From the NCBI GenBank assembly GCA_015680685.1, contig MNCI01017909.1, positions 562,298 to 626,297 on the forward strand: a stretch of DNA of 64,000 nt, given 5' to 3'. Source of the stretch: Gnetum montanum. Lineage: Eukaryota; Streptophyta; Gnetopsida; Gnetales; Gnetaceae. A model generated the notes under the pieces. It had not been told where the DNA came from, searched no databases, and saw only the letters and a program-made list of their open reading frames with translations. Both the position numbers and the translations under genes were made by a program. Position 1 is the stretch's first letter. Each line of letters begins with the position of its first letter. Below are positions 1 through 13,373 of this stretch, one piece after another.

Positions 1-1335
1 TAAAAAAATTATTGCAAATCATCTATGTAGATTGCTATGGGATAATAAAGATGATGAAAAACCTTTGTTAGCTTAATTCCTTATTCAGCCTTTATTTACA
101 AACATAGTTGTAGTATCCTCAATAATGACCTCTTCTTGGTTAGCTAACTGCATCTCATACATGAAAGAGAAGAAAGTACCTTCTAAATTATACATGCATG
201 GGACTTAAAAACTCTTGCATTTGACCAAACACTTCAAGGAAATAAAGGGAAATCTTTATAAAATCTATGCTAAGGGTCAACTACAATGATGCATTCCTAA
301 GGAGAAGCAATTGAGAGTTCTCAAGGATGTGCATGAAGGAACATTTGGTGATCATTGCATAGTAAGAAGAAAATATATTAAAATCCTCATGGTAAATTGC
401 TTTTGGTTAATCCTCTTCCACGATGCATATCAATTCACCAAATCATGTGAACAATGTAAATAAGATGATGGGGTTATTAACAAGTTTTAAAAAACCACTA
501 AAGTCTTTTGATCTACAAGATACAAATTCCATGGGTCTTATCACCTCTTCTTTGAATGATAGGTCATATATTATTGTGACCATGCATTACTATATGAAGT
601 GGGTTGAAGTAGTTTTAGTAACTGATTACACTACAATAACTATTACTAAACTCTTTGAGCAACATGTGGTAAATAAGTTTAGCATGCTTATGCACTTATA
701 TTTAACAATGAAACTTACTTTATTGAGCTAATATTTAAAAATCTAATATAACACTTAGGGGTACAACATAAGTTGATCACACCATATCATCTCCAACCAA
801 TGGATAATCCAAAGTCATAAACTAGAGGATAATCCAAATACTAACATGTACTATTTGTAAATATACAAAGAATTGAAGAATAAAGTCTAATGATGCTACG
901 TGGGATTATAGGTTAACATGAAAGCTTCCTATTGGTTATCATCCATAGGAACTAATGTATGGAAAATTATCTAAACTATCAATACAAGTAGAACTCTTTA
1001 TATTTAACACCACTTACAACATAGACTTAGACCTCACCTACGCATAACAAGAAAGATTGATGAACTTAAATGAGCTAAGAAAAAATAGAATTATATCCCT
1101 TATACATAATGAAGTCCATAAAGTCTACACCAAAAAGATGCATGAACTAAAAATTTCATGCTTAAACCTTCAACTAGGAGATAAGGTCCCCTACTATAAT
1201 CCAAATAATTTACCTCAATGTGAGAAATTTTAAATGCTTTGGAAAGGACACTACATAGTCCATGCAGTTTATGGGTTTGGTACCTTACAAATTTACCACC
1301 CTTTAAACCCACATAAGCTTATCCTAGTTAACATA
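1..1335 (+). pseudogene. Element A: RNase H tail and integrase, decayed Ty3/gypsy pol
   Basis: Degenerate end of a Ty3/gypsy pol. The first ~60 bases match the end of RNase H in element D (the ANHL..LRWDNK segment, D 32220-32260). A zinc-binding integrase N-terminus follows near 325-455 (HEGTFGDH, then CEQC). The core spans about 515-900: the YYMKWVEVV strand is clear, and the second catalytic Asp is replaced by Asn (FNNETYF where the family has DNGTHF). The part near 940-980 matches the GYSPYELV-like segment of D. Many stops and frameshifts make it non-functional. The layout (RNase H running straight into integrase with no second RNase H) fits the Athila lineage. The 5' part of the element is outside the window. 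Confidence 0.85.
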
Positions 1336-3104
1336 TAGCAGATAAAGTCATTTTTAGAGACTTTTCAAATCAATGCCTTAAATCCTTGCACAACTAACAT
1401 TGTAAAATTCATCTTCTAGATCTTCTCCTTGAAACTTAGTCATGGAGGAGATCTTTTCATTTGTGCTGAGTGCATTTTTATATTTTTATTTTACAATTTT
1501 TGGTTTAAAATTTCTTACAATTTTCTAATTTCTTGAAAATTTTCTAGTTATTTGAAATTTTCTAAATCTTGATACATTTCCCATTTCTTATAATTCTTCA
1601 CTTTCATTTATAATTTTACAATTTCCTTAAGTTATTTTGAAAATTTTTGTTAATAAATTGTCAATTTTATGTAGGGATCAACTGTTTTGTTGGGATTGTG
1701 TTCAATGCTATTAAGTTATTGGAGGAGTAATTGTACTAAATAGTGAAACCAAATTATCATTCCCTTCATTTTCATAAACAAAAAGTCCTTATCATAGGAA
1801 GAATGTGATCCTTATTATATATGAAAATTAAAAGTAACCCATGATCATTAGACCCTAATGAAAGGAGAAAGAGTGAAGAGGGTTTGATAAGGATGTGACA
1901 ACAAGGGATCTTTTTGATTCTTTGATCTCCATGTTGGATCCCATTTGCCACATGTTGATACATTACCAACTATTTAAAGACAAATGTTCCCTTGTTACGT
2001 CACCAGACATGCATGTGAACCCTCCCTGAAGGTAGTTCTATGAAAATAGAAATAAAGTAAAATAATTAATTGAGATCTAAAAAAACTATTCTTGGGATAC
2101 CACTATAAAGACATGTGATCCATGCCTAAAAATAAACCACTTTCAAGAATCTTATGGTATCTTGGATTAGTCTCATTTTGTGATTGAAAAGACATGTAAC
2201 TAATGCCTAATGGTGCTTCCCTGATGATATTAGCATTGGTTACCAGAGTAGAAAGACATTGGACCCATACTTAAAAGTACTCCTTTAACAAATGACCAAG
2301 GTTCATAGTCTAAACATCAATGATTAGCTAATTATTCCTAATGGTTCTAATGTGTGTTTTCCAATTTGTCTTTGTTGAGTGGTTTTGTTTTTAGTATGGT
2401 GATTAGTTGGTCTCTTGGTGGTGGGCCAAGGATAATAGAATGCAATGTTACTACACGAGGCATGACCTTACTTTGGTCTTCCAATGGATATGTATGATTG
2501 ATTATTTTAATCACACTCTTTGCATGGGATCCATTATAACCATGGTAACGTACCTAATGTCTTGCTTTTGAAACTTCTTTCCAACTACATGGTTACCTTA
2601 ATCTTATGTTTCAATTATGAATTTCAAGGTTTAATATAGGATAGTTTAGAATTTTAGCATTAATAGTTTTATACATGCATGTTAGATCAAAGCAATGATT
2701 CATATTCAATTTTTTAAGTTTCCAAAGACACTCAGGAGTGGTTATATAAGGGAATTAAGGGCAAGAACCTACTTTGAGAAGGATCAACTTATATAGATAT
2801 TGTGAATGATGACTAAGAATGAATACAATACCTTCCAAAACATCATTGAGAGTTGATTTACATTCATGAGTTATTATGACATTTACTTCATTTTAGATTT
2901 ATACTACATTTTATTGAAGTCTCAATTATTCTTCCAAAATCTCCTCATTTTTGACTGACATAATGTGGGATTGAATCTTTCTAATCATTTTATCCATAGA
3001 TAAGATGCAACCTCTAATTTGACAAGCCTTTGGAAGCCTTAGAATACTTAAAATGTGAAAAATAAACAAAATTTTGATGCAAAACTAAGGAAGAACCTTA
3101 TTTT
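1336..3104 (+). other. Element A: conserved non-coding spacer between pol and accessory ORF
   Basis: No coding potential. It begins with a purine box (CATGGAGGAGATC, about 1441-1453), followed by a T-rich tract (about 1465-1640). Later blocks recur at matching places in B, C, D and G: a segment ending GATGTGACAACAAGGGATC (about 1890-1912) and one containing GGGAATTAAGGGCAAGAACC (about 2750-2770). Conservation of non-coding blocks in five copies suggests a structural or regulatory role in the element. Confidence 0.7.
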
Positions 3105-3180
3105 TAGCACCATTGACATCATAACTACAACATTGTAGGGGCTACAACGTTGTAGCTATGACATCTTGCTCATAAATTAG
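3105..3180 (+). promoter_or_regulatory. Element A: degraded internal promoter-like block
   Basis: A cluster of short inverted motifs (GACATCATAACTACAAC, then CTACAACGTTGTAGCTATG) lies just before a weak TATA-like CATAAATTA at about 3171-3179. It sits where D and G carry a clear TATA box ahead of the accessory ORF. The same GATGTCATA-type motif occurs in the 3' LTR promoter of this element near 24591-24620. Function is inferred from position and from the better preserved copies. Confidence 0.45.
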
Positions 3181-3610
3181 TATGTATAGGAATACATCCC
3201 TTGAAATTTTTCACATTTCTTCCTAATAAGAAAGAAGCTTTTTCCATTTCTAGCACCAAGAGCCTTCTAGGGATCATAACTTATAATCCATGAGCTTTAT
3301 TAATGTGATTCCAAGACACTTGAGCTCTTGAAGTTGCACTATTTATCATGGAAGAGCCTAAGAGAAAATTTGAAAATATTTTATAACACCCATTTTTGAG
3401 CTCAATAAGGTTATTAAGAATGAAAATAATAGTCTTGAATTAATAATTTAATGAATTAGTTATCTTAGAGCCTCAAGAATGATGTTTTGTAATTAGCTAA
3501 TGTTATTAATGTTATATTTTTCAAATTTTTTATTAATCTAAATAATTAAGAAGGATCAAAATCATAATGAAAATGTTAAAATACTAGTGATTAATCCTTG
3601 GTGATTACAA

Positions 3611-4288
3611 ATGATACTGAAATGCATTCCTGAAGTAGGAGACACTTCACAACCTAAGAAGAAAAGGCCACATGAAGAACATGATAGAGAAAAAGGATGA
3701 GAACAAGGATGGAACCAACCATAATAGTCCCATGTAGAGGACCCAAAAAGAGAATAAGATCTTGATTAGCCTATGTTGCAAGACAAACAAATGCAATAAT
3801 TTGCCACATGAAGAAGCTTTAGTACCACTTACTCTAGAAGTAGGTAGGTACATCATGCTTTTCAATGGGTGTGTTGAAACCATTAGTGATAAATCCCTCA
3901 TGGAAGATATAATTTTGGAGCTTAATTTTGGGCCATTCCTTGAGTTTTTACCATAGGATGTACACGAGGAATTGTAGGCTTCTTTATTTGATGCAACTAT
4001 TTTGACCAATGAAGAATGGTAACTAGGCAAGAAATACCAATTTTTTCACAACATGTAAAATGATGTCACAATTATGATTAAGGAAATCTTAGTATCTTAT
4101 GTTGTTGAGGCCATTGTTGGAGCATTAGCACTACCTAACATATATACAGTGACTATTGTTATCTCCACTTAATCTGATCATAATAACTAATGTTTATTGT
4201 TAGGGAAAACCTATGGAGATAAGGAGAAACTATATGGAGCTTTATTAGTAGCTAATAAATTTTATTTCAAGATATTTAAATAGAATAT
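3611..4288 (+). pseudogene. Element A: accessory ORF, first part (interrupted by element B)
   Basis: Starts at an ATG directly after a decayed splice-acceptor-like TGATTACAA. Two stretches match the accessory ORF of element G: ILELNFGPFLEF (G: IVELNFESFAEF) and YGDKEKLYGALLVANKFYFKI (G: YDRD..FGELMTEERIYFKI). The frame runs into the LTR of element B at 4289 and resumes at 21535 with the residues expected next (STYVARG, as in G). Function unknown; the domain resembles the ATHILA ORF-1 / Transposase_32 type of plant retroelement protein, by memory of its pattern only. Stops and frameshifts are present. Confidence 0.75.
4284..4288 (+). repeat. Target-site duplication of element B, left copy
   Basis: AATAT precedes the LTR of B; AATTT follows it at 21530-21534 (4 of 5 identical). 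The accessory ORF of element A continues across this site. Confidence 0.6.
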
Positions 4289-5174
4289 TGATGAGTAGTG
4301 GGCAAGCCCAACACTCTACCATACAAGTCATGAGTGTCTATGCATAACTAGATTGTAATCCATGGATAGACAATGTAATTATGCTAGTGGTTGATGTTAA
4401 GTTCATGATTGTTGTCTTTCCACTTCTAGTCAATGAAATTCAAAGTTATGGCTTAACTCTCAATGAGGCATATGATAGGTTGATGTTGTAAGTCTCTTAA
4501 CACTCTTAATGGTAAACATGGTTGAAAATGAGATAAAGGTCTAAGTCTAAATAACAATGAAAGCACTAATCTATTCTAGCCTAGAGAGATGAATATTAGA
4601 CCCTAGTCTATCGTACACACCTTGGACTTATGTGATTGCAATTGGGATTACCAAGTGGAATTACTATTGAGCAAATCAAGCAAGATGACTACTAGGTTAC
4701 CAAATTGTTATACTTAGTGCTCAAAACTAGTTGCATCCATTTTGCTTAACTAGTAAACATAAAGGTAAAATAATTTGAAATGTAAATTATTAAACTAGTA
4801 AAGTGAGAAAATTATGCTAAGTAAAAAATTTAATAAAATAATTAAGGAATTATGCAATGATGTAAAATAGTTTCAATCTTTATTGTCGATCATAAACTAT
4901 GCCCAAGTATAATTTACTTAAAATAAAAACTCTATTCAACTGCTTAACACTACATTGTAGGCATTCACACTATCACTAAAACTACAAAATGAAACTGCAA
5001 GAATTTCATTAAGGATTAGAATCAAAGTTGTCGTTTGTATGCCTAAGTGCTAGTATTTATAGGGCTACATAGATCCCAAGACATCACATCAACGATGATG
5101 TAAGATGAGCTACGATATCATTGATATGATATCATAGATACAATATTGCATTAGTACAAAAATTGGTTTTATCA
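4289..5174 (-). repeat. Element B: 3' LTR
   Basis: 886 bp, paired with the LTR at 20659-21529 (for example TTCAAAGTTATGGCTTAACTC here against TTCAAACATATGGCTTAACTC there). On the minus strand it starts TGATAAAAC and ends CATCA. A TATA box (5054-5061 on the plus strand as TATTTATA) and an AATAAA signal follow in order. The purine-rich stretch beside its start (about 5175-5183, TACCCCTAC on the plus strand) is the PPT. Confidence 0.9.
5054..5134 (-). promoter_or_regulatory. Element B: LTR promoter with GATATC palindromes
   Basis: A TATA box (TATAAATA on the minus strand, 5054-5061) lies about 120 bp from the LTR start. The motif GATATCATTGATATGATATC at 5114-5133 sits about 50 bp upstream of it. 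The same motif with two base changes occurs at the internal promoter of this element (8689-8708). Confidence 0.7.
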
Positions 5175-5189
5175 TACCCCTACGACTGA

Positions 5190-8106
5190 TTGGAAACTCA
5201 TCATTGAGTTATAACAAAATGAGGATAGAGTTCCTTACAAAATTTGAAGGTCGAATTGACTTAACATGACTAACTATTTACATGACTCTAAATGCTACAT
5301 TGGTGTTTTTATGAAAATGACATAGTTGATAATTGACAAATAAATAAACCAAAATAAAACTTGAAGTAGCACAATGTAGCCTTAAGTTCTCGATAGTGGT
5401 GGCTCTTCCATTGACTTCTTTCCTTTATCATTAAGCTTCTTAAACTAGTATTTATTAAGAAGCACCTGAATTTTCTATTCCTTCATCCTTGGGTCATGTA
5501 CCATCCACGCTAATTGTACAATATTTGATGAAGTTAGTACATCTCATGGATATAAAAGTTGTGAAAACATTTTGTTGGCTTTGATGTAGCACTTCAAAAA
5601 CTATTGTTGTGCTTCTTCAAAATTCCTAGCCAGCTTTCTTAATTATTGATAATATGAAATTTGGTGTTCCTGGTTTGCTACTTCATCCTTTTATACCTAG
5701 TGGCTAACCTTTACAATTTTAAGCTTAAATTTTTCCACATGTAACTTCTACAAGGCATATTTCCTATTTACAAACTCTTTTTTGTACATGGCATACATGA
5801 CTGCTACCTATTGCTGAAGTTCATTTTGAAGTTGTCTTGTTATTAACATGGAAAAGTTAGCATATCAGAGATTTGGTAATCCCATGTATTCTGTCAGATC
5901 TTCAATTTGCAAGTCTTTGTTTTTGATTTTTTCCTAGTGGATGTGGGCTAAACTATCTAGGATGGACTACCAATCTAGAGTTTGAGTAGTAATGGAATTG
6001 ATTTTTGCAGTTGTAATCTAGACTTCTTTCTCATTTATTTACATGTACATCCCCACTTGGTACCTAAAGTGCTCCTTGAGCTTTTCATGTCTCTTGGCCT
6101 CATTTTGCCATGTGCTTGTCTTAATAGTTGACTTTTACTTAGTAGTGTGTACTTCTTTCATTGATAATGTCCTATTCTCTTAGGCTAATTTGCTCATGTT
6201 TTGGTTGACTCTAATTAATTATTCTCATAATTGATGAATACTTTCCTTAAGAACATTTTTCTACTTTTCTATATTTATTAATCTTGTGTTGTTACTAGCT
6301 AGATTTTTGTTTTCCTCTTCTAGGTTGTGAGAGCTTTGGCATTTGCATGTTTGTGCTTTAGCAACTACGGTAGTCCACACCACCTTTCCTCTTTCCATCT
6401 CTACATGTATATTGTGGGTAACAACTACCTTACTTGATTAGTCCTAAATCATTCAAGTTAGTCTTGGGCAATAAATCGTGTAGAATCTCTTACTTTTGAA
6501 CTTAGAGCTACTAATTCTACTTGTAATCTCTACACTTCATTCTTGGCATGCTCTACCCTTGTCTCTACCATTACTAGCTTCCCTTTTATGGCTATCAAAT
6601 CAGACTATACTGTAGTGATATCACTTTGGATATTGAATGGATTTTCCAAAACTTGGCCCATCTACAGTAGTCTGTCAAGTACATCTTCATGTTTAGTAGG
6701 AGTCATCGAGGTGCCAACTAGCATTTGAGCATCTATGGTGAAAGAAATATTGGTTGGTGGCATAATGAAAACATTAAAAGATTACTTGATATGATCGGTT
6801 ATTACTTTGGCTACTCCTACTATATTTTGGTGTTACATGACCACAACTATGGCACCTTCACCAATTTCTAGCATTACTTGGAACGATTCAACGTTCCCCA
6901 AAATTTGTTGTGCCCAATCTTTCTTTTCTTCTATTTGCAATGACACTTGTCCAATAGTAGGATTTGTTGAAATTATGGGCCTCACCAAGATTTTTCTTAC
7001 TTTGTAAAGATTGGAGCCCTCTGTTGCTACCTAGCTAATTGTATTTTTGATCTAACACTAATGAAACATTGATGAACAATAGTCTTATGGTAGTGGTGGA
7101 ACTTGTTCTTCTTGTTTGTCTCCAATAGGTGTTGAACCTAAAGCTTCTTTAGTGCTCACTAGCTTCTCCAGTTGATCTTTCTTGGGTATCATTGGCTTGG
7201 ACATTTTGATGTAGGAAAAATTCTAGTCTTTTCATAGAACATTATTGGCATAACCTAGGATTTACACTTGCTTGCAAAGCTTCCTTATTAGGCAAGGGAA
7301 TGGCTATGTTAATTTCCTTGCCTTCTTCTCTTCAAACTACCTTTGAATCTCCAAGAAGATTAGATGTGTGATGTTGTCATTGAGTCTTCCCATCAGTATC
7401 ACACTCCCTTGGGTTGTGTCTGTGGAGATTTTGTTAAGCCTCTTAGTTTGGAACAAGTGGTAAGTCCCAATCTTAAAATAGATTTTCTCTTCAACTGTCA
7501 TTTGACTGTAGTCTTTCTCTTCTTTGTTGTAGGTTTTTATAGCCATAATTTCTTAGCATCTATAGCTAACCTTATGGAAATTTGTGTCACATTGGCTCCT
7601 TCATTTGGGATATTCAAGACCTTAGCAATTGCCTCAATGGAGTATGACATGGAGATTTCTTCAATCTTCATTGTTGCATCATCTTGTTTTTTCCACTAGA
7701 ACTTATATACATCTCCTAGGTACCATTCTACATTGCTAGATAATGTTGGCCATAGGGGTAATGCTTGGGGTTATGTTCTTATAGCTTCTAGAGAAAACTT
7801 CATGAATGTCCAAAATTTAGTTGCATGATGACCATGGACATTATAGACTTCTCTTGAATCGCTTGTAGGCAATCCATCGATAGTGTGAGACACTATCCAT
7901 ATTTGAGTGTTGGTGGCACCTTTACTTTAGCTTGTGCTAAATGCTTAGTGGTAGGAGTCTTTTGGTGAATACTGAATGATTGGGCCTCCTTGTTTAACAT
8001 GTTTAGCTTGTGGAGTATATTCTTCTGCTTGGCCTCTTCCATGACCTCTTGGTCTTTTGCGACCATGTTGGGAAACTCCTTTGGCTGTTGGTCTCTTTGG
8101 GACTAT
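5190..8106 (-). pseudogene. Element B: accessory ORF
   Basis: Reads on the minus strand after an acceptor-like GATTGTAG (8107-8114); the expected ATG is ATA here. The stretch at 7546-7337 (YFKIGTYHLFQTKRL and GSVILMGRLN) matches the same region of element G (YFKIGTYHLFPMKGL, GCAVLMGKVN). The distal part is compositionally like the coiled-coil half of the D copy. Several stops and frameshifts. Function unknown; the family recurs after the pol position in A, B, D and G. Exact end is not certain. Confidence 0.7.
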
Positions 8107-8664
8107 CTACAATCATTAAGAGTTTAAGGTTACCAAAGATTTTTAATTAGTTATTAATGGTTCATAATCCTTCTCATAGCCTTTTATTGGTTAGGTTCTT
8201 AGCTTTTCATGTTAGTTATGATCTTTATTATGATTGTAGAGTTAGAAAAATTTCAAAAAGAAACCCCTAAGTATTATATTTTAATTATTATGACCTTATA
8301 TAATTATCGTTTTCCCATTTATTATTCCCCTAGATGGTTGGTATAGTGATTTAGAAGAATTAATTAAGTTCCTTGGCTCAAATTTGGTTACTTATAATAT
8401 TCTCATTATACTCTTATACTTACCCTTTATAATGTCCTTTGGGTGTTAGGAAATTTTGGCTTACTTTTTCTTAGTTACATGCAATAGACTCCCCCACGAT
8501 TATGTTGAGCACTCTAGGATTTATAGGGTTCAAGAGTTTCTTAAATCAGAGTTGTAGTGAGGAAGTTATGTCATCGAGAAGTTTGCTTGTGAGAGTTTAG
8601 AAAAATTGCAAAAACTTCTTTTGTTATGAAATGACAAGATGAAATTTTTTCTAACTCTTGCACC

Positions 8665-8765
8665 TATTTATACTATTTTTATATACGTGATGTCATTGAT
8701 ATGACATCGTAGCTCTGATGTCGTCGGTCATATGACATCGTAACTATGATGTCACCCTTGAAAAA
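8665..8765 (-). promoter_or_regulatory. Element B: internal promoter-like block
   Basis: On the minus strand there is a run of GACATCRTA-type motifs (8689-8755), then TATA-like boxes (8672-8686 and TATAAATA at 8665-8672), about 560 bp before the accessory ORF. GATGTCATTGATATGACATC (8689-8708) matches the LTR promoter motif of this element at 18 of 20 positions. Interpretation as a promoter is inference. Confidence 0.6.
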
Positions 8766-8769
8766 TTTC

Positions 8770-10310
8770 AAAATTTTGACAATTTTTGATAAAATAATCA
8801 AGGTAATTGGATGATTTGAAAGACATAGAGACTGTGTAAAGGGTTATGGATCATAGATGATGCTTGAAATTCAAAAATTGATGTTCAAAAGTTATAAGGA
8901 AGTAATCTCAGGCAACAAAATTTTATTGAGTGTATATGAGATGGATTGAAGATTCTTAGTATATGGATGAATTATAAAACTTGTGGGAAGTGTTCTTATA
9001 GTACTAAAGTGTTCAAGAGGCATAAGATGATGTAGAATTTCTCATCAAGTATGAGGTAGAAGAGTTATACAAGTGGGTCCTCCCCAAAGTAGGCTTCAAC
9101 CCTTAGTGACCTTGTATAACCATGTCTAAAAGTATTTGTAGGCACTCAAGACGTTGAATGTAAGGCATACCTATCTAGCAAAACATACATGTTAATATCA
9201 CAAGATTGGAAAAATAACACATATTATACAAAACCATAAAATTATGATTAAATATACTAATGAGGTGAAATGGAATGTAGAAGGGATTGTAGAAATTGGG
9301 ATGTGAGGTGTCTTACCATAGGCATAATGAATCCTTGTGTGTGATGTGTGGTTAAAGTAATCATTAGCCTTTCTATCAAAGATTCAAACTAGGTCTAAAC
9401 CACTGTCTAGTGACATCATGTTGTATCATGCCTAGGAATAACAACACAAGACCACCATTGTTGCAAGAAGTGTTACCCCTTGTCAAAGTAGTTTAAGGAA
9501 GGAGTTTTATTAATAGCACACTTTTATTTTTTAGATTTCTAAGAATTCACCTATCTTTAGGCATGGGTAACATGTCTTTCTAATAGGACACCTAGAAATT
9601 TTATTCTATGATTTTTATTTTATTTTTACTGTGTTGACCTTACCAGAGGACTACCCTTAGGCATGGGTAACATGTCTTTCCAGTGATATGGTAAGGTAAC
9701 ATTTATTGAACTATTACTTTAATTTTTTGTTATAAGTCAAGAAATAATACACTCTTAATAATAGGATAGAACTCACAGCTGTAGTCCTAGAGAATCCACA
9801 AGTCCCCTTGATGTCACACCCTTTTCATTCCAACTTGGTCCTTCACTCTTCTATGTAGGCATAATGGTCACAAGTTTATTTTAATTTTATTGTGGAAAGA
9901 ATATCATTATGACCATGGTAAAAACCTCTTATTATAGGAAATGAGTGGATGGATGATGTGGTATCACTATATATGTAATCAATTCTTCATGACTTGATGC
10001 TATAGAGAAATATTCACCTTATTGGGACTACATATTACTTTATTCCTCACACTTTATTGGAAAAGTCAACAAAAATATGTATGAAACAAGTAGTGAAAAT
10101 CATAGGAAAATGGGAAAATAGAAGAAGAATTTGATATCAAAGGATTAAGAAATGAAAAAGTATAAAAGAATGTGAAATTTTGGTAAGAAAGGAAAAAACG
10201 TATAATAAAAAATTATAAACCACAAAAATTAGAAAACAAAAAAAGCTAAAAAGTACTTATTAATTCCTAAGTTAAGATAGGACATCTCCCCCACAATTGA
10301 ACTCAGGGTT
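8770..10310 (-). other. Element B: spacer with purine box and T-rich tract
   Basis: Non-coding. On the minus strand it starts with a purine box (TTGTGGGGGAGATGTCC, about 10284-10300) and a T-rich tract (plus-strand A-rich 10080-10260). A conserved block around 9790-9830 (CAAGTCCCCTTGATGTCACA on plus) matches the same block in G and D. The block at 9062-9085 (GGTCCTCCCCAAAGTAGG on plus) is the counterpart of G 52525-52545. Confidence 0.7.
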
Positions 10311-10649
10311 GAGTATTCAAAAAATGCACCCTAGATCCCTTGGATCATACACTCTAGGTTTCTCATTTATCATCCTTAGAGATTTAGTTTTTCAAATATT
10401 GTCCCATGTAATATTGATCATAATTGACTTTTGATCTTTTGAGGACATATATCCTATTGGACTAGATGATCTTTCCATTTTAGAAGGTCCAACTATATTT
10501 TCTTGTTTATTCTTAAATTCAAAATTTGTGTTTCCATTTCCACTATCCATTAGGGTACAATTATGGTTTAGGAGATTCTTTTACGAATTCTTAGTTTGGG
10601 TCATTTTCTTAGGATAGGAGTTAATAAGTGGGTTAGATGTTTCCATGTA

Positions 10650-13368
10650 TGTTTTAGAAAATTTCACGTTTTCAATTTTTAGCCACTGGGTATCTTTTGG
10701 TGTAGTGGCCCTTATTTCTTCTTATACACATACTTGTTTACCCCATCTATTGTGGGGTGGTGTAAGGATTGTGTTGACATTTGGAACTTTCGGTCCACAA
10801 CTACACCCTTTATTATCATTAGTAACACATGGAATTCTTTGTTTATGCATAGCTCCTTGCTCATCTTCCTTGGATATTTCCATGGATAAATCTCTCATTC
10901 TTAACTTAGCATCTATTATGCTGAGCCATGCTCTCAATCACCAAAAGATCTGGTAGATAAGATCACCCATTGATAGTCATTACTACATCTTTGATCTATT
11001 TCGAAGGAATGGTAATAGATTGATCTACCAGCTCTAACCTTATGTTGCATTTCTTTAAGGGTGATAGGTTCCATGCCTTGTATGTTTTGTGAGATATTAG
11101 GCTAGCTCTAGAATCTGAGTCTAGTAAAGCCAAGCATGGTAAATTTCCAATGATTTGTAAATAAATTAGAGGAAGTCCCAAATCAATTCTTTTTTAGGAA
11201 GTGGTCTTTCCTTAATCTAGTTTGATACAAATTTAGTTAACATGATGGTTATAATATTTTTATTTAAATGTTGTAGAACCATGGTGTTGGTAGGATGATC
11301 CTTTATATAAGAAGCAAGATTCAATGAAGTCTCAACTCTATCAATCTTTTTAGGACTTATCCTAAAGAAAGGACATTTTCAAGATTCTCCTTTAATGTTT
11401 CTAGTATGTTTCTATTTTTGTATATTCACTACCCTAGTAGAATTTTTTGTTGTGGTTGTGATGGTAGTTCTCCTTTCATGACTAGCGGTGACACTCATGG
11501 TAAATAATTGGAAGGTTGATTTGATGGACCAACTGCTAGCTAATGTGTGTACAAATTGGGATCCATCCTTGGAGTGGTATGTTTGTAATAATTGGGTAGA
11601 TAATAATGAAAATAAGTGTGAAATAAAGCATTCCTCAAAGAGATTATATGTTGTACATAATATCAATAAGGATTCGGTTGCGTATATGGATATTGTTATC
11701 TTGGCGGTCTCATCGCCCATGCTTGTGGCTATTGCCACTACTACTGGTATTGCTCTTGTGATTAAGGGTAGGCTCCACTTAGGTAGTAGGTTGGTTGGAA
11801 AGGTTGTCTAAGATTACCTTAAGGATAAGATAACTATCTTGGCATCTACTTTTTAATGAATTTTTGATTGAGTGCATATGCCCCAGACTCTTACAAGTGG
11901 ATCATAACAGGGCAACATCCCTTAGGATGCTCATACTAGTACACCTTGCATCTTTTCTTATCTTTTGAACTAGAGTTAGTACACTCCTCAAATTTAGCAA
12001 ATTTTCACTTCTATTTATAACCTTCTCATCCATGATTTCTTCTCTTCTTCTTATCTTTACCATTTTTAAGTGCTTGTTTAGTTCTTTCTTCCACTATCTT
12101 AAGAGTCGTAGCAAGCTTTTCATCCACTGAGTTCCACATCTTCTCTACCTTTTTCATTATATCATTGACCAATTTTTGGATTTGTAGAGATTTCTTCTAA
12201 ATAATGTCTTTGAAGGTTTCTTCTTTCTACTTGTTGCACATTTGAACATCTCATTTTTTGATTGATGGATCTTGGTTATACTTTTTAGCTTATTCTCTCT
12301 TCTTTAAAATCTTCTTCTTCTATTGCCACTTAGTCTAGTAATGTTTGGATTCAATGGGAGGTCATATCTAATAGTCTTCCTTAGGCATAGACCTCAAGGA
12401 TTTCTTTGGTTTTATTTCTTAACCCATCAATGATGTGTCTAGGTTGTTCCCTCTGTGAGAATCCATGGCCTGGGCATCTATGCAGAAGAGAATAATATTT
12501 GTTCATCACTGCATCAAGGGATTCATGTGTCCCTTGCTTCCATCCTTGGATTTTCTTTCTAAGATTAGACACTCTTAAATACATTTGATATTTGTCATTA
12601 AAGAGTTTGAGCATGGTACTCCATCTTCTGATTTATTTTGGTTCCAATGATGTATACCATCTATCTACCTTCTTGATGAGTGTTAAAGGAAACAACTGCA
12701 TAGGAATCATGGAATTCTTGAAGGTTATGTTTTGGATTTTCATTATATCTTGCTCCAAATTTGGGAATATTATTCATATCTAGTTGCTTGATGCGACTAT
12801 CCCTTACATGCCTGGTGGGAATATATATAGCTTCATTGATATTAATCATACTTCAAGTGACTAGTAGGGGTTCTTCATGATTATCAGATTTGTAAGCTAT
12901 TTTTTTGCAATGATCCATCTAATGCTCATAATGATCTTTGTCCTCATGTCTGTTTCCATCCCTTCATCACTCATAATCACTTTCTTTATCATCAGGATAC
13001 CTTCTTCAATACTCCCCTCTCTCATAATCTCTTCTTCCTTTTCTATCATGGTTTCTTGATCTACATTCCTTCCTATCAGACTCCACAGATGAATGTGAGG
13101 AGGAGGATGAAGTAGTTGGAGAATGATGCTAGTTGGTTCTCCTTCTATGACTTTGTGATTCATCCTCTTTTAGTTTCACAGATGCTTTAGGCCTTAAGCT
13201 TTTTCTAGGTTTAAAGTCTCTTGTATTTCTTCCAAGGTCTTCTACTAGAGTTGACTTTAGCTTTTTGTCTACAAAATCTTCAATATGTATTATTAATGTG
13301 TGGGAGTAGATCCATGAGTTTTTTAGAACTTTTTAGCTTGGAGTGAAGCATCTTTTATTTCTTTTAGG
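10650..13368 (-). pseudogene. Element B: gag core and protease region
   Basis: Minus strand. An Arg/Glu/Asp-rich segment (about 13160-12900) precedes the gag core (12849-12381), which includes LDMNNIPKFGARYNENP, then MLKLFNDKYQMYLRVSNLRK and HRCPGHGFSQREQPRHIIDG. The protease follows at about 11181-10720: ALLDSDSRASLISHKTY (usual DSG/DTG altered to DSD) and AWLSIIDAKLRMRDLSMEI. After the protease the sequence goes to the purine box near 10300 with no RT, RNase H or integrase. The N-terminal gag domain is at 20122-20517, separated by element C. Confidence 0.85.
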
Positions 13369-13373
13369 ACAAC
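13369..13373 (+). repeat. Target-site duplication of element C, left copy
   Basis: ACAAC immediately before the LTR; ATAAC follows the other LTR at 20117-20121. The single difference is a transition. Confidence 0.8.

Noticed and set aside
3762-3956. 64-codon plus-strand frame as a stand-alone gene
   Set aside because: It is a stop-free piece of the accessory ORF of element A, with a direct counterpart in G.
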